Origin: Methylobacterium terricola
GTDB taxonomy: Bacteria; Pseudomonadota; Alphaproteobacteria; Rhizobiales; Beijerinckiaceae
Assembly (NCBI RefSeq): GCF_006151805.1
Contig: NZ_VDDA01000006.1
Coordinates: 124,001-188,000, forward strand
Length of the DNA stretch: 64,000 nucleotides
Direction: 5' to 3'
A program made the translations under genes and the position numbers. Positions 44,561 to 52,768 of the stretch are shown piece after piece (positions within the stretch are counted from its first letter, which is position 1; every line of letters begins with the position of its first letter). The notes beneath the pieces were generated by a model, which saw only the letters and a list, made by a program, of their open reading frames with translations, made no database searches and was not told where the DNA came from.

Positions 44561-46108
44561 GTGGCGGGCGAGCCGTACTTCATCACCACCGCCATCTCGT
44601 ACCCCAACGGGGTGCCGCATATCGGGCACGCCTACGAGGTGATCGCCGCCGACGCGATCGCGCGCTTCAAGCGCCTCGACGGCTACGACGTGTTCTTCAC
44701 CACCGGCACCGACGAGCACGGCCTCAAGATCCAGCAGACCGCCGCCAAGGCCGGGATCAGCCCGCGCGCCTTCGTCGACGACATGGCGCCGCGCTTCCGC
44801 ACCATGGCCGAGCGGCTCGACTGCTCCTTCGACCGCTTCATCCGCACCACCGACGCCGACCACATCGCCTCCGCCCAGGCGCTGTGGCGCCGGATGGAGG
44901 AGAACGGCGACATCTACCTCGCCAAGTATGCCGGCTGGTACTCGGTCCGCGACGAGGCCTATTACGACGAATCGGAACTCGTCACCTTAGCTGACGGCAG
45001 CCGCCGGGCCGAGAAGACCGGCACCCCGGTCGAGTGGGTCGAGGAGGAGAGCTACTTCTTCCGGCTCTCGGCCTATGGCGAGCGCCTGCTCGCCCATTAC
45101 GAGGCGCATCCGGACTTCGTCGGCCCCGACACGCGGCGCAACGAGGTCGTGAGCTTCGTCCGCTCCGGCCTGCAGGACCTGTCGGTCAGCCGCACCACCT
45201 TCGACTGGGGCGTGCCGGTGCCGGGCAATCCCGCCCACGTGATGTATGTCTGGGTCGACGCGCTGACGAACTACATCACGTCCTGCGGCTTCCCCGACGC
45301 GGCCGACCCGCGCTGGCGCCACTGGCCGGCCGATCTCCACGTCATCGGCAAGGACATCATCCGCTTCCACGCGGTCTACTGGCCGGCCTTCCTGATGTCG
45401 GCCGGGCTGCCGGTGCCCGAGCGCGTCTTCGGCCACGGCTTCCTCCTCAACAAGGGGGAGAAGATGTCGAAGTCGGTCGGCAACGTCGTCGACCCGGTGG
45501 GCCTCGCCGACACCTACGGCGTCGATCCCCTGCGCTACTTCGTGCTGCGCGAGGTGCCGTTCGGCCAGGACGGCAGCTACTCGCACGAGGCGATCGTCAA
45601 CCGGCTCAACGCCGACCTCGCCAACGACCTCGGCAACCTCGCGCAGCGCTCGCTGACCATGATCGCCCGCAATTGCGGCGGCCAGGTGCCGAAGGCCGGC
45701 GAGCCGTCCGCCGCCGACCGGGCGCTGCTCGCGCTCGCCGACGCGCTGCCGGAGAAGGCGAGGGGGCTGATGCAGGACCTCGCCCTGCACGCGATGCTGG
45801 CCGAGATCTGGTCCGTGGTGGCCGAGGCCAACCGCTACTTCGCCGGCCAGGAGCCCTGGACCCTCCGCAAGACCGACCCGGCCCGGATGGAGGCGGTTCT
45901 GTACACCACCGCCGAGGTGCTGCGGGCGGTCGGCATCCTGGTCCAGCCCTTCATCCCGAGCGCCGCCGCCCGGCTCCTCGACCTCCTGGCGGTGGCGCCC
46001 GAGGCGCGCAATCTCGCCGATGTCGGGCCGGACCACCGGCTCGTGCCCGGGACGGCGCTACCGGCGCCGAGCCCGATCTTCCCGCGCTACGTGGAGCCCG
46101 AGGCGTGA
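44561..46108 (+). CDS. metG: Methionyl-tRNA synthetase
   Basis: This 515-residue class I synthetase has the HIGH-like motif [13 protein letters not shown] near residue 20 and KMSKS in [16 protein letters not shown] near 301. It lacks the C-terminal tRNA-binding extension, as in the shorter alphaproteobacterial form. GTG 44561 gives [19 protein letters not shown], the usual N-terminus. Its TGA overlaps the tatD GTG (GTGA), so it leads the metG-tatD-MBL operon. Confidence 0.97.
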   Translation: MAGEPYFITTAISYPNGVPHIGHAYEVIAADAIARFKRLDGYDVFFTTGTDEHGLKIQQTAAKAGISPRAFVDDMAPRFRTMAERLDCSFDRFIRTTDADHIASAQALWRRMEENGDIYLAKYAGWYSVRDEAYYDESELVTLADGSRRAEKTGTPVEWVEEESYFFRLSAYGERLLAHYEAHPDFVGPDTRRNEVVSFVRSGLQDLSVSRTTFDWGVPVPGNPAHVMYVWVDALTNYITSCGFPDAADPRWRHWPADLHVIGKDIIRFHAVYWPAFLMSAGLPVPERVFGHGFLLNKGEKMSKSVGNVVDPVGLADTYGVDPLRYFVLREVPFGQDGSYSHEAIVNRLNADLANDLGNLAQRSLTMIARNCGGQVPKAGEPSAADRALLALADALPEKARGLMQDLALHAMLAEIWSVVAEANRYFAGQEPWTLRKTDPARMEAVLYTTAEVLRAVGILVQPFIPSAAARLLDLLAVAPEARNLADVGPDHRLVPGTALPAPSPIFPRYVEPEA

Positions 46109-46150
46109 GCCTGGTCGACAGCCCCCAAGGCGCGAGCCTGGTCGACAGCC
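46101..46150 (+). repeat. 27-base duplication across the metG end and tatD start
   Basis: AGGCGTGAGCCTGGTCGACAG begins at 46101 and recurs as AGGCGCGAGCCTGGTCGACAG from 46128. The second copy has GCG where the first has the GTG start. TatD thus gains the N-terminal extra SLVDSPQGA. Confidence 0.85.
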
Positions 46151-46917
46151 ACTGCCATCTCGATTCGCCCGGCCTCGCCGAGCGGCTGCCCGAGGTGCTG
46201 GCCCGCGCCAAGGCGGCCGGGATCGACCGGATGGTGACGATCTCGACCCGGGTCGCCCGGTTCGAGACCTACCGGGCCTTGAGCGAGGCGCATCCGGAGG
46301 TGCTGTTCACGGTCGGCACCCACCCGCACCAGGCCGGCGAGGAGCCGGACGTGACGGCCGAGGAGATCGTCGCCCTGGCGCGCCACCCGCGCTGCATCGG
46401 CATCGGCGAGGCCGGGCTCGACTATCATTACGATTACGCCCCGCGGGACGTGCAGCAAAAAGTCTTCCGCACCCACATCGCGGCGGCGCGGGAGAGCGGG
46501 CTGCCGCTCGTCATCCACGCCCGCGAGGCCGACGAGGACGTAGGCCGGATCCTCACCGAGGAGATGGGGCGCGGGGCGTTCAAGGCGGTGCTGCACTGCT
46601 TCTCGTCGGGCCGGCGCCTTGCCGAGGTGGGGGTGGAGCTCGGCCTCTCCATTTCGTTCTCCGGGATCGTCACCTTCCGCAACTCGGACGAGATCCGGTC
46701 GATCGCCGCCGCGGTGCCGCGCGACCGCCTGCTGGTCGAGACCGACGCGCCCTATCTGGCGCCGGTGCCGCATCGGGGCCGGCCGAACGAGCCGGCCTTC
46801 GTCGCCGACACCGCCCGGGTGCTGGCCGAGACCGTGGGGCTCACCCCCGACGATCTCGCGGCCCTCACCACCGACAACTTCTATCGCCTGTTCGACAAGG
46901 CCGCCGCCCACCGCTGA
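46105..46917 (+). CDS. tatD: TatD family metal-dependent deoxyribonuclease
   Basis: This 270-residue TIM-barrel protein has the metal motif HCHLD (16-20), [13 protein letters not shown] with the ligand Glu, [15 protein letters not shown] and ETDAPYLAP. TatD enzymes act as 3'-5' exonucleases in DNA repair or quality control. GTG 46105 overlaps the metG stop. Residues 2-6 and 11-15 are the same pentapeptide SLVDS, the result of the short duplication. The true family N-terminus corresponds to the second copy. Confidence 0.95.
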   Translation: MSLVDSPQGASLVDSHCHLDSPGLAERLPEVLARAKAAGIDRMVTISTRVARFETYRALSEAHPEVLFTVGTHPHQAGEEPDVTAEEIVALARHPRCIGIGEAGLDYHYDYAPRDVQQKVFRTHIAAARESGLPLVIHAREADEDVGRILTEEMGRGAFKAVLHCFSSGRRLAEVGVELGLSISFSGIVTFRNSDEIRSIAAAVPRDRLLVETDAPYLAPVPHRGRPNEPAFVADTARVLAETVGLTPDDLAALTTDNFYRLFDKAAAHR

Positions 46918-46930
46918 GGGTTTTCACCGC

Positions 46931-47737
46931 ATGCCGACCCTGACCCTTCGCATCCTGGGCTGCGGCTCCTCGGGCGGCGTGCCGCGGGTCGGCTACGGCT
47001 GGGGCGCCTGCGATCCGGCGGAGCGCAAGAACCGGCGCCGGCGCTGCTCGCTCCTGGTCGAGCGCCGGGAGACCGGGGGCGAGGCGACCACCGTTCTCGT
47101 CGACACCTCGCCGGATCTGCGCGAGCAGCTGCTCGATGCGGAGGTGACGCGCCTCGACGGCATCCTGTTCACCCATTCCCACGCCGACCACACCCACGGC
47201 ATCGACGACGTCCGCGCGATGGTGATCCACATGCGCCGGCGCATCGCCGTCCATGCCGACGCCACGACCGCGGACCTGCTCAAGGCCCGCTTCGCCTATT
47301 GCTTCACCTCGCGGCCGGGCAGTCTCTACCCGCCGATCCTCGACCTGCATACGCTCGAGACCGACGCGCCGGTGACGGTCGAGGGCCCGGGCGGTCCCGT
47401 CACCGCCACCGCCTTCGCGATGGAGCACGGCCCCGAGCAGGCGCTCGGCTTCCGCTTCGCCGACGCGGCCTACGCGCCCGACGTCAGCACCATGCCGGAC
47501 GCCGCCAAGGCGCAGTTGCGCAACCTCGATCTCCTGATCATCGACGCGCTCCGCGACACGCCGCACCCGACCCATTTCTCGGTGCCGGACGCCCTGGCGC
47601 TGATCGAGGAGGTGGCGCCGCGCCGCGCCGTCCTGACCAACCTCCACACCGATCTCGACTACGGCGCCTTGAGCCGGCGCCTGCCGCCGGGCGTGGTGCC
47701 GGCCTATGACGGGCTGACGGTCTCGGTCGACGGCTGA
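46931..47737 (+). CDS. MBL-fold metallo-hydrolase (PhnP-like)
   Basis: This 268-residue protein begins LTLRILGCGSSGGVPRVGYG. It has the metal motif THSHADHTHG with His82, His84, Asp86 and His87, VDTSPDLREQLL and EHGPEQALGFRF. This matches the PhnP/cyclic-phosphodiesterase branch of the metallo-beta-lactamase fold. It follows tatD by 13 bases, an arrangement conserved with metG and tatD in many alphaproteobacteria. It overlaps the cupin gene on the opposite strand by 34 bases. Confidence 0.93.
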   Translation: MPTLTLRILGCGSSGGVPRVGYGWGACDPAERKNRRRRCSLLVERRETGGEATTVLVDTSPDLREQLLDAEVTRLDGILFTHSHADHTHGIDDVRAMVIHMRRRIAVHADATTADLLKARFAYCFTSRPGSLYPPILDLHTLETDAPVTVEGPGGPVTATAFAMEHGPEQALGFRFADAAYAPDVSTMPDAAKAQLRNLDLLIIDALRDTPHPTHFSVPDALALIEEVAPRRAVLTNLHTDLDYGALSRRLPPGVVPAYDGLTVSVDG

Positions 47738-48078
47738 TCGCCCGGCGCGAGATGCACCGCGAGCCAGACCGTCGGTGCGTCGGGGCTCGTCCATTCGACC
47801 CGGTGGCGGCACTGCGCCGGAATCAGCAGGTGGTCGCCGGGGCCGAGCCGCCGGGGCTCCGGCTCACCGGCGAGGCGCAGACCCGCGGCGCCCGCCAGCA
47901 GCACGACCCACTCGTCCCAGGGCTGGTCGTACCAGAAGCCCGGTGGGCTGGCCTGGCCTGTCGAGACGATCCGCTCGATGCGGGCCTGCGGGGCCTCGGC
48001 CAGGATATCGACGCGTTCGTCGGCCTGGAGCGTCGCGGGCAGGCCGGCGAAGAGGTTGGCGGTCGCCGCGCTCGTCAT
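47704..48078 (-). CDS. Cupin-domain protein coupled to a toxin gene
   Basis: This 124-residue single-cupin protein has the pattern WYDQPWDEWVVLLAGAAGLR, RLGPGDHLLIPAQCRHRVEW and TVWLAVHL. It keeps the Glu and His metal positions (D-E-W and H-R-V). Its ATG overlaps the toxin stop by four bases (ATGA), so it is translationally coupled to the toxin-antitoxin pair. The substrate or ligand is unknown. Confidence 0.85.
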   Translation of the reverse strand: MTSAATANLFAGLPATLQADERVDILAEAPQARIERIVSTGQASPPGFWYDQPWDEWVVLLAGAAGLRLAGEPEPRRLGPGDHLLIPAQCRHRVEWTSPDAPTVWLAVHLAPGDQPSTETVSPS

Positions 48079-48374
48079 GGGGCGTCCGACGGGGCGTCCG
48101 GCATCGTCGCGGGGTCGCGGGCGCCGTGACGGATGCCAACGACGACGACCTCGTCCTCGGTCAGGGTGTAAAAGATCAGGTACGGACGGGCCAAGGTTCG
48201 CCGCATGGGCCGAAGGTCAGTCGGCGGGCCGCTGCGCGGCTGATCGAGCAGGCGGTCGGTTGCCGCCTGGATCCGTGCCAGGACGCGGCGTCCGCCGCTC
48301 GGAGACGTCTCGGAGATTCCATTCAGGATCCGCTCGAGCTCGTCCGCCGCCTCCGGCGTGTAGCGCAGCCTCAC
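48075..48374 (-). CDS. RelE/ParE-type toxin (second locus)
   Basis: This 99-residue protein has the RelE/ParE pattern: RLRYTPEAADELERILNGIS, RIQAATDRLLDQPRSGPPTD, RRTLARPYLIFYTLTEDEVV and VGIRHGARDP. It starts at GTG 48372-48374, overlapping the antitoxin stop (GTGA). The end, RDPATMPDAPSDAP, is longer than usual and overlaps the cupin start. Confidence 0.9.
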   Translation of the reverse strand: MRLRYTPEAADELERILNGISETSPSGGRRVLARIQAATDRLLDQPRSGPPTDLRPMRRTLARPYLIFYTLTEDEVVVVGIRHGARDPATMPDAPSDAP

Positions 48375-48598
48375 AGGCCGTGCTTCGCCCAGATGGCCCG
48401 TATCCGCTCGTCGCTGGCGAATTCGCCTCGGGCCGCCTGCGCGAGGGACTTGGCAAACGAAGCCTTCTCCTCGGGGCTGAGCACGACGAGACCCTGCTCG
48501 CCGTCCAGGACGGCCAGCATCGTGCGAGCTACCTCGTCCTGCGTTTCGGGGGACAAGGTGCGGACGCGCTCGATGGCTTGTTCGAGAAGGTCTGTCAT
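48371..48598 (-). CDS. Antitoxin of the second ParE-type pair
   Basis: The product has 75 residues from ATG 48596-48598. The sequence LLEQAIERVRTLSPETQDEV and LSPEEKASFAKSLAQAARGE matches small antitoxins paired with ParE-like toxins. It ends in FASDERIRAIWAKHGL, a typical wrapping tail. Upstream, CATAAT-GCTA-ATTATG (48700-48715) is a perfect palindrome and may be its operator. Confidence 0.85.
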   Translation of the reverse strand: MTDLLEQAIERVRTLSPETQDEVARTMLAVLDGEQGLVVLSPEEKASFAKSLAQAARGEFASDERIRAIWAKHGL

Positions 48599-48710
48599 GC
48601 CGCTACTATGCACCCGATTCGCGGTGGCATGAAACGAAACCGGTGCGTTCCGGGACGGGCTGACCCCACCCCGGACAGCCCCGACCCAGCCTCTCGTTCC
48701 ATAATGCTAA

Positions 48711-49031
48711 TTATGCGAATCGGATTGGGGTGGTGAAACGGAGCGGTGGCGGTGCCTTGAGCCCGGCGCTCAGCCTCCCCCCGCTTGGCTCCGCGACCGC
48801 CCGTGTGGCGACGGCGAGCACGATCAGAACATCCTCCCGGACCAGAGCCTCGTAGGTGTCCAGGATCTCGTCCAGCGACAGGCCGTCCGCCAAGTTCTCG
48901 AACAGCACTTCGACCGGTACCCGCGTGCCGCGAAAGACCCGGCGGCCTGCCAGGATGGCCGGGTTCGAGACCACGACGTCGTCGATGGACCGGACTGTTG
49001 CCTGTGCATCGGGCGGTCGGGTGGCTGACAT
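48711..49031 (-). CDS. DUF433 antitoxin-like protein without its usual toxin partner
   Basis: This 106-residue protein has a DUF433 core at about 13-80: IDDVVVSNPAILAGRRVFRG, TRVPVEVLFENLADGLSLDE, ILDTYEALVREDVL. DUF433 proteins usually precede a PIN-like (DUF5615) toxin. Here no such gene follows, and the C-terminus (GGRLSAGLKAPPPLRFTTPI) is an unusual run-on. It is probably an orphan or decayed antitoxin. Confidence 0.8.
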   Translation of the reverse strand: MSATRPPDAQATVRSIDDVVVSNPAILAGRRVFRGTRVPVEVLFENLADGLSLDEILDTYEALVREDVLIVLAVATRAVAEPSGGRLSAGLKAPPPLRFTTPIRFA

Positions 49032-49099
49032 GCGTGACGGCTCCTTCTTGCCGAAGTCGAACTGCCGGCACGCATGATAGGCTGCTGCGGTCTGCGGCG

Positions 49100-50002
49100 T
49101 CAGTGCCCTTCCACCCGCGCCGATCCGGCCGGCACACCGCCCGCGAGCCCGTCGAGCACCCGCATCGCCGCGTCCGGCAGGTCCAGAGCTGCCGCGTCCA
49201 GGTTCTCGCGCAGGTGTCCGCGCGAGGACGTGCCGGGGATCGGCAGCAGGTTGGGCGAGCGGCGCAGGAGCCAGGCGAGCGCCACCTGCATCGGCGTCGC
49301 ATCGAGCCTCCGCGCCACCTCCGACAGGCCCTGCGACTGGATCGGGCTGAAGCCGCCCAGCGGGAAGAACGGCACGTAGGCGGTCCCGGTCGCCGCGAGG
49401 GCGTCGATCAGGGCGTCGTCGGCGCGGTGGACGAGGTTGTAGTGGTTCTGCACGCAGGCGATGTCGGTGATCCTCCGCCCCTCGGCGACCTGCGCGGCGG
49501 TGACGTTGCTGAGCCCGATCCGGCGGATCAGCCCCCGGCGCTGGAGGTCGGCCAGCACCGCGAGCGGCGCCTCGATCGAGCCCTCGGCCGGGCCGTGGAC
49601 GCTGAACATCGCCCGCAGGTTGACCACCTCGAGCACGTCGAGGCCGAGATGGCGCAGGTTGTCGTGCACCGCCGCCGTCAGATCCTCGGCCGAGACGGCC
49701 GGGTTCCACGACGCGTCGGCGCCGCGCGACGCGCCCACCTTGGTGACGATCACGAGATCGTCCGGATACGGGTGCAGGGCCTCGCGGATGATCTGATTGG
49801 TGACGTGCGGCCCGTAGAAGTCGCTGGTGTCGATGTGATTGACGCCCCGCGCCACTGCTTCGCGCAGCACCGCCACCGCCTCGGCCCGGTCCTTCGGCGG
49901 GCCGAACACCCCCGGGCCGGCGAGCTGCATCGCGCCGTAGCCGAGCCTGTTCACGCTGCGATGGCCCAGGGTGGCAGTGCCCGCCGTTCCGATCCCGCTC
50001 AT
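49100..50002 (-). CDS. Aldo/keto reductase family oxidoreductase
   Basis: This 300-residue TIM-barrel protein keeps Asp58, Tyr63 (HIDTSDFYGPH) and Lys88 (VIVTKVG) of the AKR tetrad. VVNLRAMF stands where the catalytic His often lies, as in YdbC-like members. It includes RIGLSNVTAAQVAE and LPIPGTSSRGHLRENLDAAA, the NADP-binding segment. The LysR regulator starts 98 bases away on the other strand and probably controls it. The substrate is unknown. Confidence 0.92.
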   Translation of the reverse strand: MSGIGTAGTATLGHRSVNRLGYGAMQLAGPGVFGPPKDRAEAVAVLREAVARGVNHIDTSDFYGPHVTNQIIREALHPYPDDLVIVTKVGASRGADASWNPAVSAEDLTAAVHDNLRHLGLDVLEVVNLRAMFSVHGPAEGSIEAPLAVLADLQRRGLIRRIGLSNVTAAQVAEGRRITDIACVQNHYNLVHRADDALIDALAATGTAYVPFFPLGGFSPIQSQGLSEVARRLDATPMQVALAWLLRRSPNLLPIPGTSSRGHLRENLDAAALDLPDAAMRVLDGLAGGVPAGSARVEGH

Positions 50003-50100
50003 GATCCGTCTTTCGTGTTCGATGACGATCCGGATCTAGAAGCGGGCTCGCTGCGTGATAAGACGGCACAATCCGGACGGGCTGTGCGGGATGGCGAACG

Positions 50101-51003
50101 ATGGCGGCGGATCTGAGCGACCTGGCCGCCTTCGTGGCGGTGGCGGAGGCCGGCGGCTTCCGCGAGGCGGCGCGGCTGCGCAACACCAGCGCCTCGTCCC
50201 TGAGCGAGGCTTTGCGCCGGCTCGAGGCCGGGTTCGGCGTCCGGCTGCTCCACCGGACCACCCGCAGCGTCGCGCCGACCGAGGCCGGGGCGCGGCTGCT
50301 CGAACGGCTGAAGCCCGCCCTCGACGAGGTCGCGGCCGCCCTCGACGTGGTCAACGGCTTTCGCGACCGCCCGGCCGGGACCTTGCGCCTCAACGTGCCG
50401 GTGAGCGCGGCGCGGCTGGTGCTGCCCCGGATCGTCCCGGCCTTCCTCGCCGCCTATCCCGACATCCACCTCGACGTGATCGCCGAGGACGGGTTCGTCG
50501 ACGTGCTGGCGGCGGGCTGCGACGCCGGCATCCGCTACGAGGAGCGGCTGGAGCCGGACATGATCGCGGTGCCGATCGGCCCGCGCATGCAGCGTTTCGC
50601 CACCGCCGCGGCGCCGGCCTATCTCGACCGGCGCGGGCGGCCGCTGCACCCGCGCGACCTCCTGGAGCATGCCTGCCTGCGCGGCCGCTTCGCCAGCGGC
50701 GCGGTGACCGAGTGGGAGTTCGAGCGCGACGGCGAGACCGTGCGGATCGAGCCGACCGGCCCGCTCACCGTGCGGGTCGGCACCGCCACGGATCTGGCGG
50801 TCGACGCGGCGCTGGCGGGCGTCGGAATCGTCACCCTGTTCGAGGACTGGCTGCGGCCGCATCTCGACCGTGGGGCGCTGGAACCGGTCCTGGAACCGTG
50901 GTGGCCGCGCTTCTCCGGGCCGTTCCTGTACTATCCGGGCCGGCGCTACCTGCCGGCGCCGCTCAGGGCCTTCGTCGCGTTCATCGGGGCGGCGCGGGAG
51001 TGA
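50101..51003 (+). CDS. LysR-family transcriptional regulator
   Basis: The 300-residue regulator has an N-terminal winged helix (LAAFVAVAEAGGFREAARLR, then LLHRTTRSVAPTEAG). The effector domain starts at about 90 (GTLRLNVPVSAARLVLPRIV). It is divergent from the aldo/keto reductase gene, the classic arrangement for a LysR target. Its end overlaps the YbdK gene by 23 bases on the opposite strand. Confidence 0.93.
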   Translation: MAADLSDLAAFVAVAEAGGFREAARLRNTSASSLSEALRRLEAGFGVRLLHRTTRSVAPTEAGARLLERLKPALDEVAAALDVVNGFRDRPAGTLRLNVPVSAARLVLPRIVPAFLAAYPDIHLDVIAEDGFVDVLAAGCDAGIRYEERLEPDMIAVPIGPRMQRFATAAAPAYLDRRGRPLHPRDLLEHACLRGRFASGAVTEWEFERDGETVRIEPTGPLTVRVGTATDLAVDAALAGVGIVTLFEDWLRPHLDRGALEPVLEPWWPRFSGPFLYYPGRRYLPAPLRAFVAFIGAARE

Positions 51004-52144
51004 CCACCCTGCCCTCCACGGCCCGCCCCTCGGTCTCCCGCGCCAGCGCATCGACCACCGCGGCGATGCCGGCCTCGTCCGCCCCGTCCCCGCCCCGGCC
51101 CGCGGCATAGGCCGCGCGCTGACGGTCGGCGCTGGTGCCGTCGCGGACGATGCGGCGGGCCTCGTCGAGGGCTTCCGTGCAGCCCAAGGCCTCGGCATCC
51201 TCGGCCACCAGCGCCAGCACCGCCTCCAGCGCCTCACCGAACGGCACCGCGCGCCCGGCCTCCGCATCGATCAGGGCGGCGTGCACGCCGTCGCGCTGGG
51301 CCCGCCACAGGTTCTCGCGGATCACCGCCCGGGCGACCCCGTCGAGGCCGGCATTCAGGTCCGGGCGGCGCTCCGCGGCGCGCACGAGGCAGCGATAGAG
51401 GCCGGCGATCGCCACCGCGTCGTCCACCCGGGTGCAGCTGTCGGCGATGCGCAGCTCCAGGGTCGGGTAGCGGATCGAGGGCCGCAGGTGCCACCACAGG
51501 AAGCTCGCATCCTGGATCGCGCCGGCGGCCTGCATCACCGCGACGTAGCGCTCGAACTCGGCCTGGCTGGCGAACAGGTCGGGCAGGCCGGTGCGCGGCA
51601 TCTCGCCGAACACGCTGAGGCGGTAGCCGCACAGGCCGGTGTCGCGCCCCTGCCAGAACGGCGACGAGACCGAGAGCGCGAGCAAAGCCGGCAGGAACGG
51701 CAGCAGCCGGTTCATCAGGTCGACCCGGCCATCGGGCCGCGCCACCTCGACATGGACGTGCATGCCGCTGACCAGGGTGCGCTGCCCGATCATCCGCACC
51801 TCGTCGAGGATGCCGTGGTAGCGCGCCCCGTCGGTCGGGCGTTGCGCGTCCCAGGCGGCGCCCGGATGGGTGCCGGCGCCGAAGACCAGGATGCCGTGCG
51901 CCCGCCCGATCTCGGCGAGGCTCCGGCGCAAGGACGCGAGACCGGCCCGCGCCTCCGCCGCCGCGGTGGCCGGCGGGGTCGCGATCTCGATCTGGCTCCG
52001 CAGCAATTCGCGCTCGGCCGCCGGCAGCAGGGCCTTGGCGGCGGCGTGGAAGCCGCGCACGCCGCGGTTCGGCGTCCCGCGGGTCGCGGCATCCGCCAGG
52101 AAGAACTCCTCCTCGATGCCGAAGCGGTAGGCGGGGCCGGTCAT
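50981..52144 (-). CDS. YbdK-type carboxylate-amine ligase (GCS2 family)
   Basis: This 387-residue protein has the glutamate-cysteine ligase type 2 motifs RFGIEEEFFLADAA (10-22), SQIEIATPP, GAGTHPGAAW, SGMHVHVEV and RPSIRYPTLELRIADSCT. It would join an amine to a carboxylate using ATP; gamma-glutamyl transfer to cysteine is weak in the studied homologue. The gene for the sigma-1.1-like protein lies 60 bases upstream on the same strand. Confidence 0.92.
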   Translation of the reverse strand: MTGPAYRFGIEEEFFLADAATRGTPNRGVRGFHAAAKALLPAAERELLRSQIEIATPPATAAAEARAGLASLRRSLAEIGRAHGILVFGAGTHPGAAWDAQRPTDGARYHGILDEVRMIGQRTLVSGMHVHVEVARPDGRVDLMNRLLPFLPALLALSVSSPFWQGRDTGLCGYRLSVFGEMPRTGLPDLFASQAEFERYVAVMQAAGAIQDASFLWWHLRPSIRYPTLELRIADSCTRVDDAVAIAGLYRCLVRAAERRPDLNAGLDGVARAVIRENLWRAQRDGVHAALIDAEAGRAVPFGEALEAVLALVAEDAEALGCTEALDEARRIVRDGTSADRQRAAYAAGRGGDGADEAGIAAVVDALARETEGRAVEGRVVTPAPPR

Positions 52145-52204
52145 GGATGCAGGATTCTCCGAGAGGTCGAGGATATAGGGGCCGGCGACGAGCCGGCCAC
52201 GCCG

Positions 52205-52636
52205 TCAGCCCCGCATCGCCCACACGGCGAGGACCGCGAGGGCGAGGAGGAGGGCCGCGAGGCCCGCCCACACCACCGCCCGGTGCGCGCCGCCCTGCGC
52301 CGGCCCGGGTGCGGCCTGGCGGGGGCTCGGGCCCGGCGCCGCCATCGCGGCGGGCGGCGATTCGGGGGCCGGAGGCGGCGCGGCGGCGGGGGCCGGCGGC
52401 TCCGGCAGCCGGACCGCGCCGCCGGGGGGCAGCGGGCGGCCTTGCTGAAGCAGAACCTCGTCCGGATCCACCGGAACTCCGGCCTCCTCCAGTTCGATCA
52501 GCACCAGGGCGATGTCCTCGGCGCTCATCCGGTCGACCGGCAGCGCCTGGCGCAGGTCGTCGGGGCCGAGGCCGCCGCGGCTCCGGCCGAGGGCGATCAG
52601 GCGGTCGAGGGTGGTGCGGTCGAAGGCGGCCTGCAT
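52205..52636 (-). CDS. Tail-anchored protein with sigma-70 region 1.1-like domain
   Basis: The protein has 143 residues from ATG 52634-52636 (GGAG six bases upstream). Residues 7-62 resemble sigma-70 region 1.1: TLDRLIALGRSRGGLGPDDL, then RQALPVDRMSAEDIALVLIE and LEEAGVPVDPDEV. A Pro/Ala-rich linker (70-110) follows, then one C-terminal helix, AVVWAGLAALLLALAVLAVWAMRG. In sigma factors this acidic domain blocks DNA entry and is never membrane-bound. Here it has no other sigma region, so it may bind RNA polymerase or a partner at the membrane. It may be cotranscribed with the ligase. Confidence 0.75.
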   Translation of the reverse strand: MQAAFDRTTLDRLIALGRSRGGLGPDDLRQALPVDRMSAEDIALVLIELEEAGVPVDPDEVLLQQGRPLPPGGAVRLPEPPAPAAAPPPAPESPPAAMAAPGPSPRQAAPGPAQGGAHRAVVWAGLAALLLALAVLAVWAMRG

Positions 52637-52768
52637 CACGGGGCTCCGTCTCTCGTCCGTGCCAACGCGCACAGGCCCGCCTCCGTTTCCCCGTCACGCT
52701 CGCGCCCAGATGGGGTAAGACAAGACCCAGGCTCCCGGTCTGACGTCGGGACCGAACCCAGGCGAGCC

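Noticed and set aside
50870..52768. Upstream extension of the P450 frame by over 600 residues
   Set aside because: The added part is antisense to the YbdK and sigma-1.1-like genes. P450 homology begins at ATG 52769.
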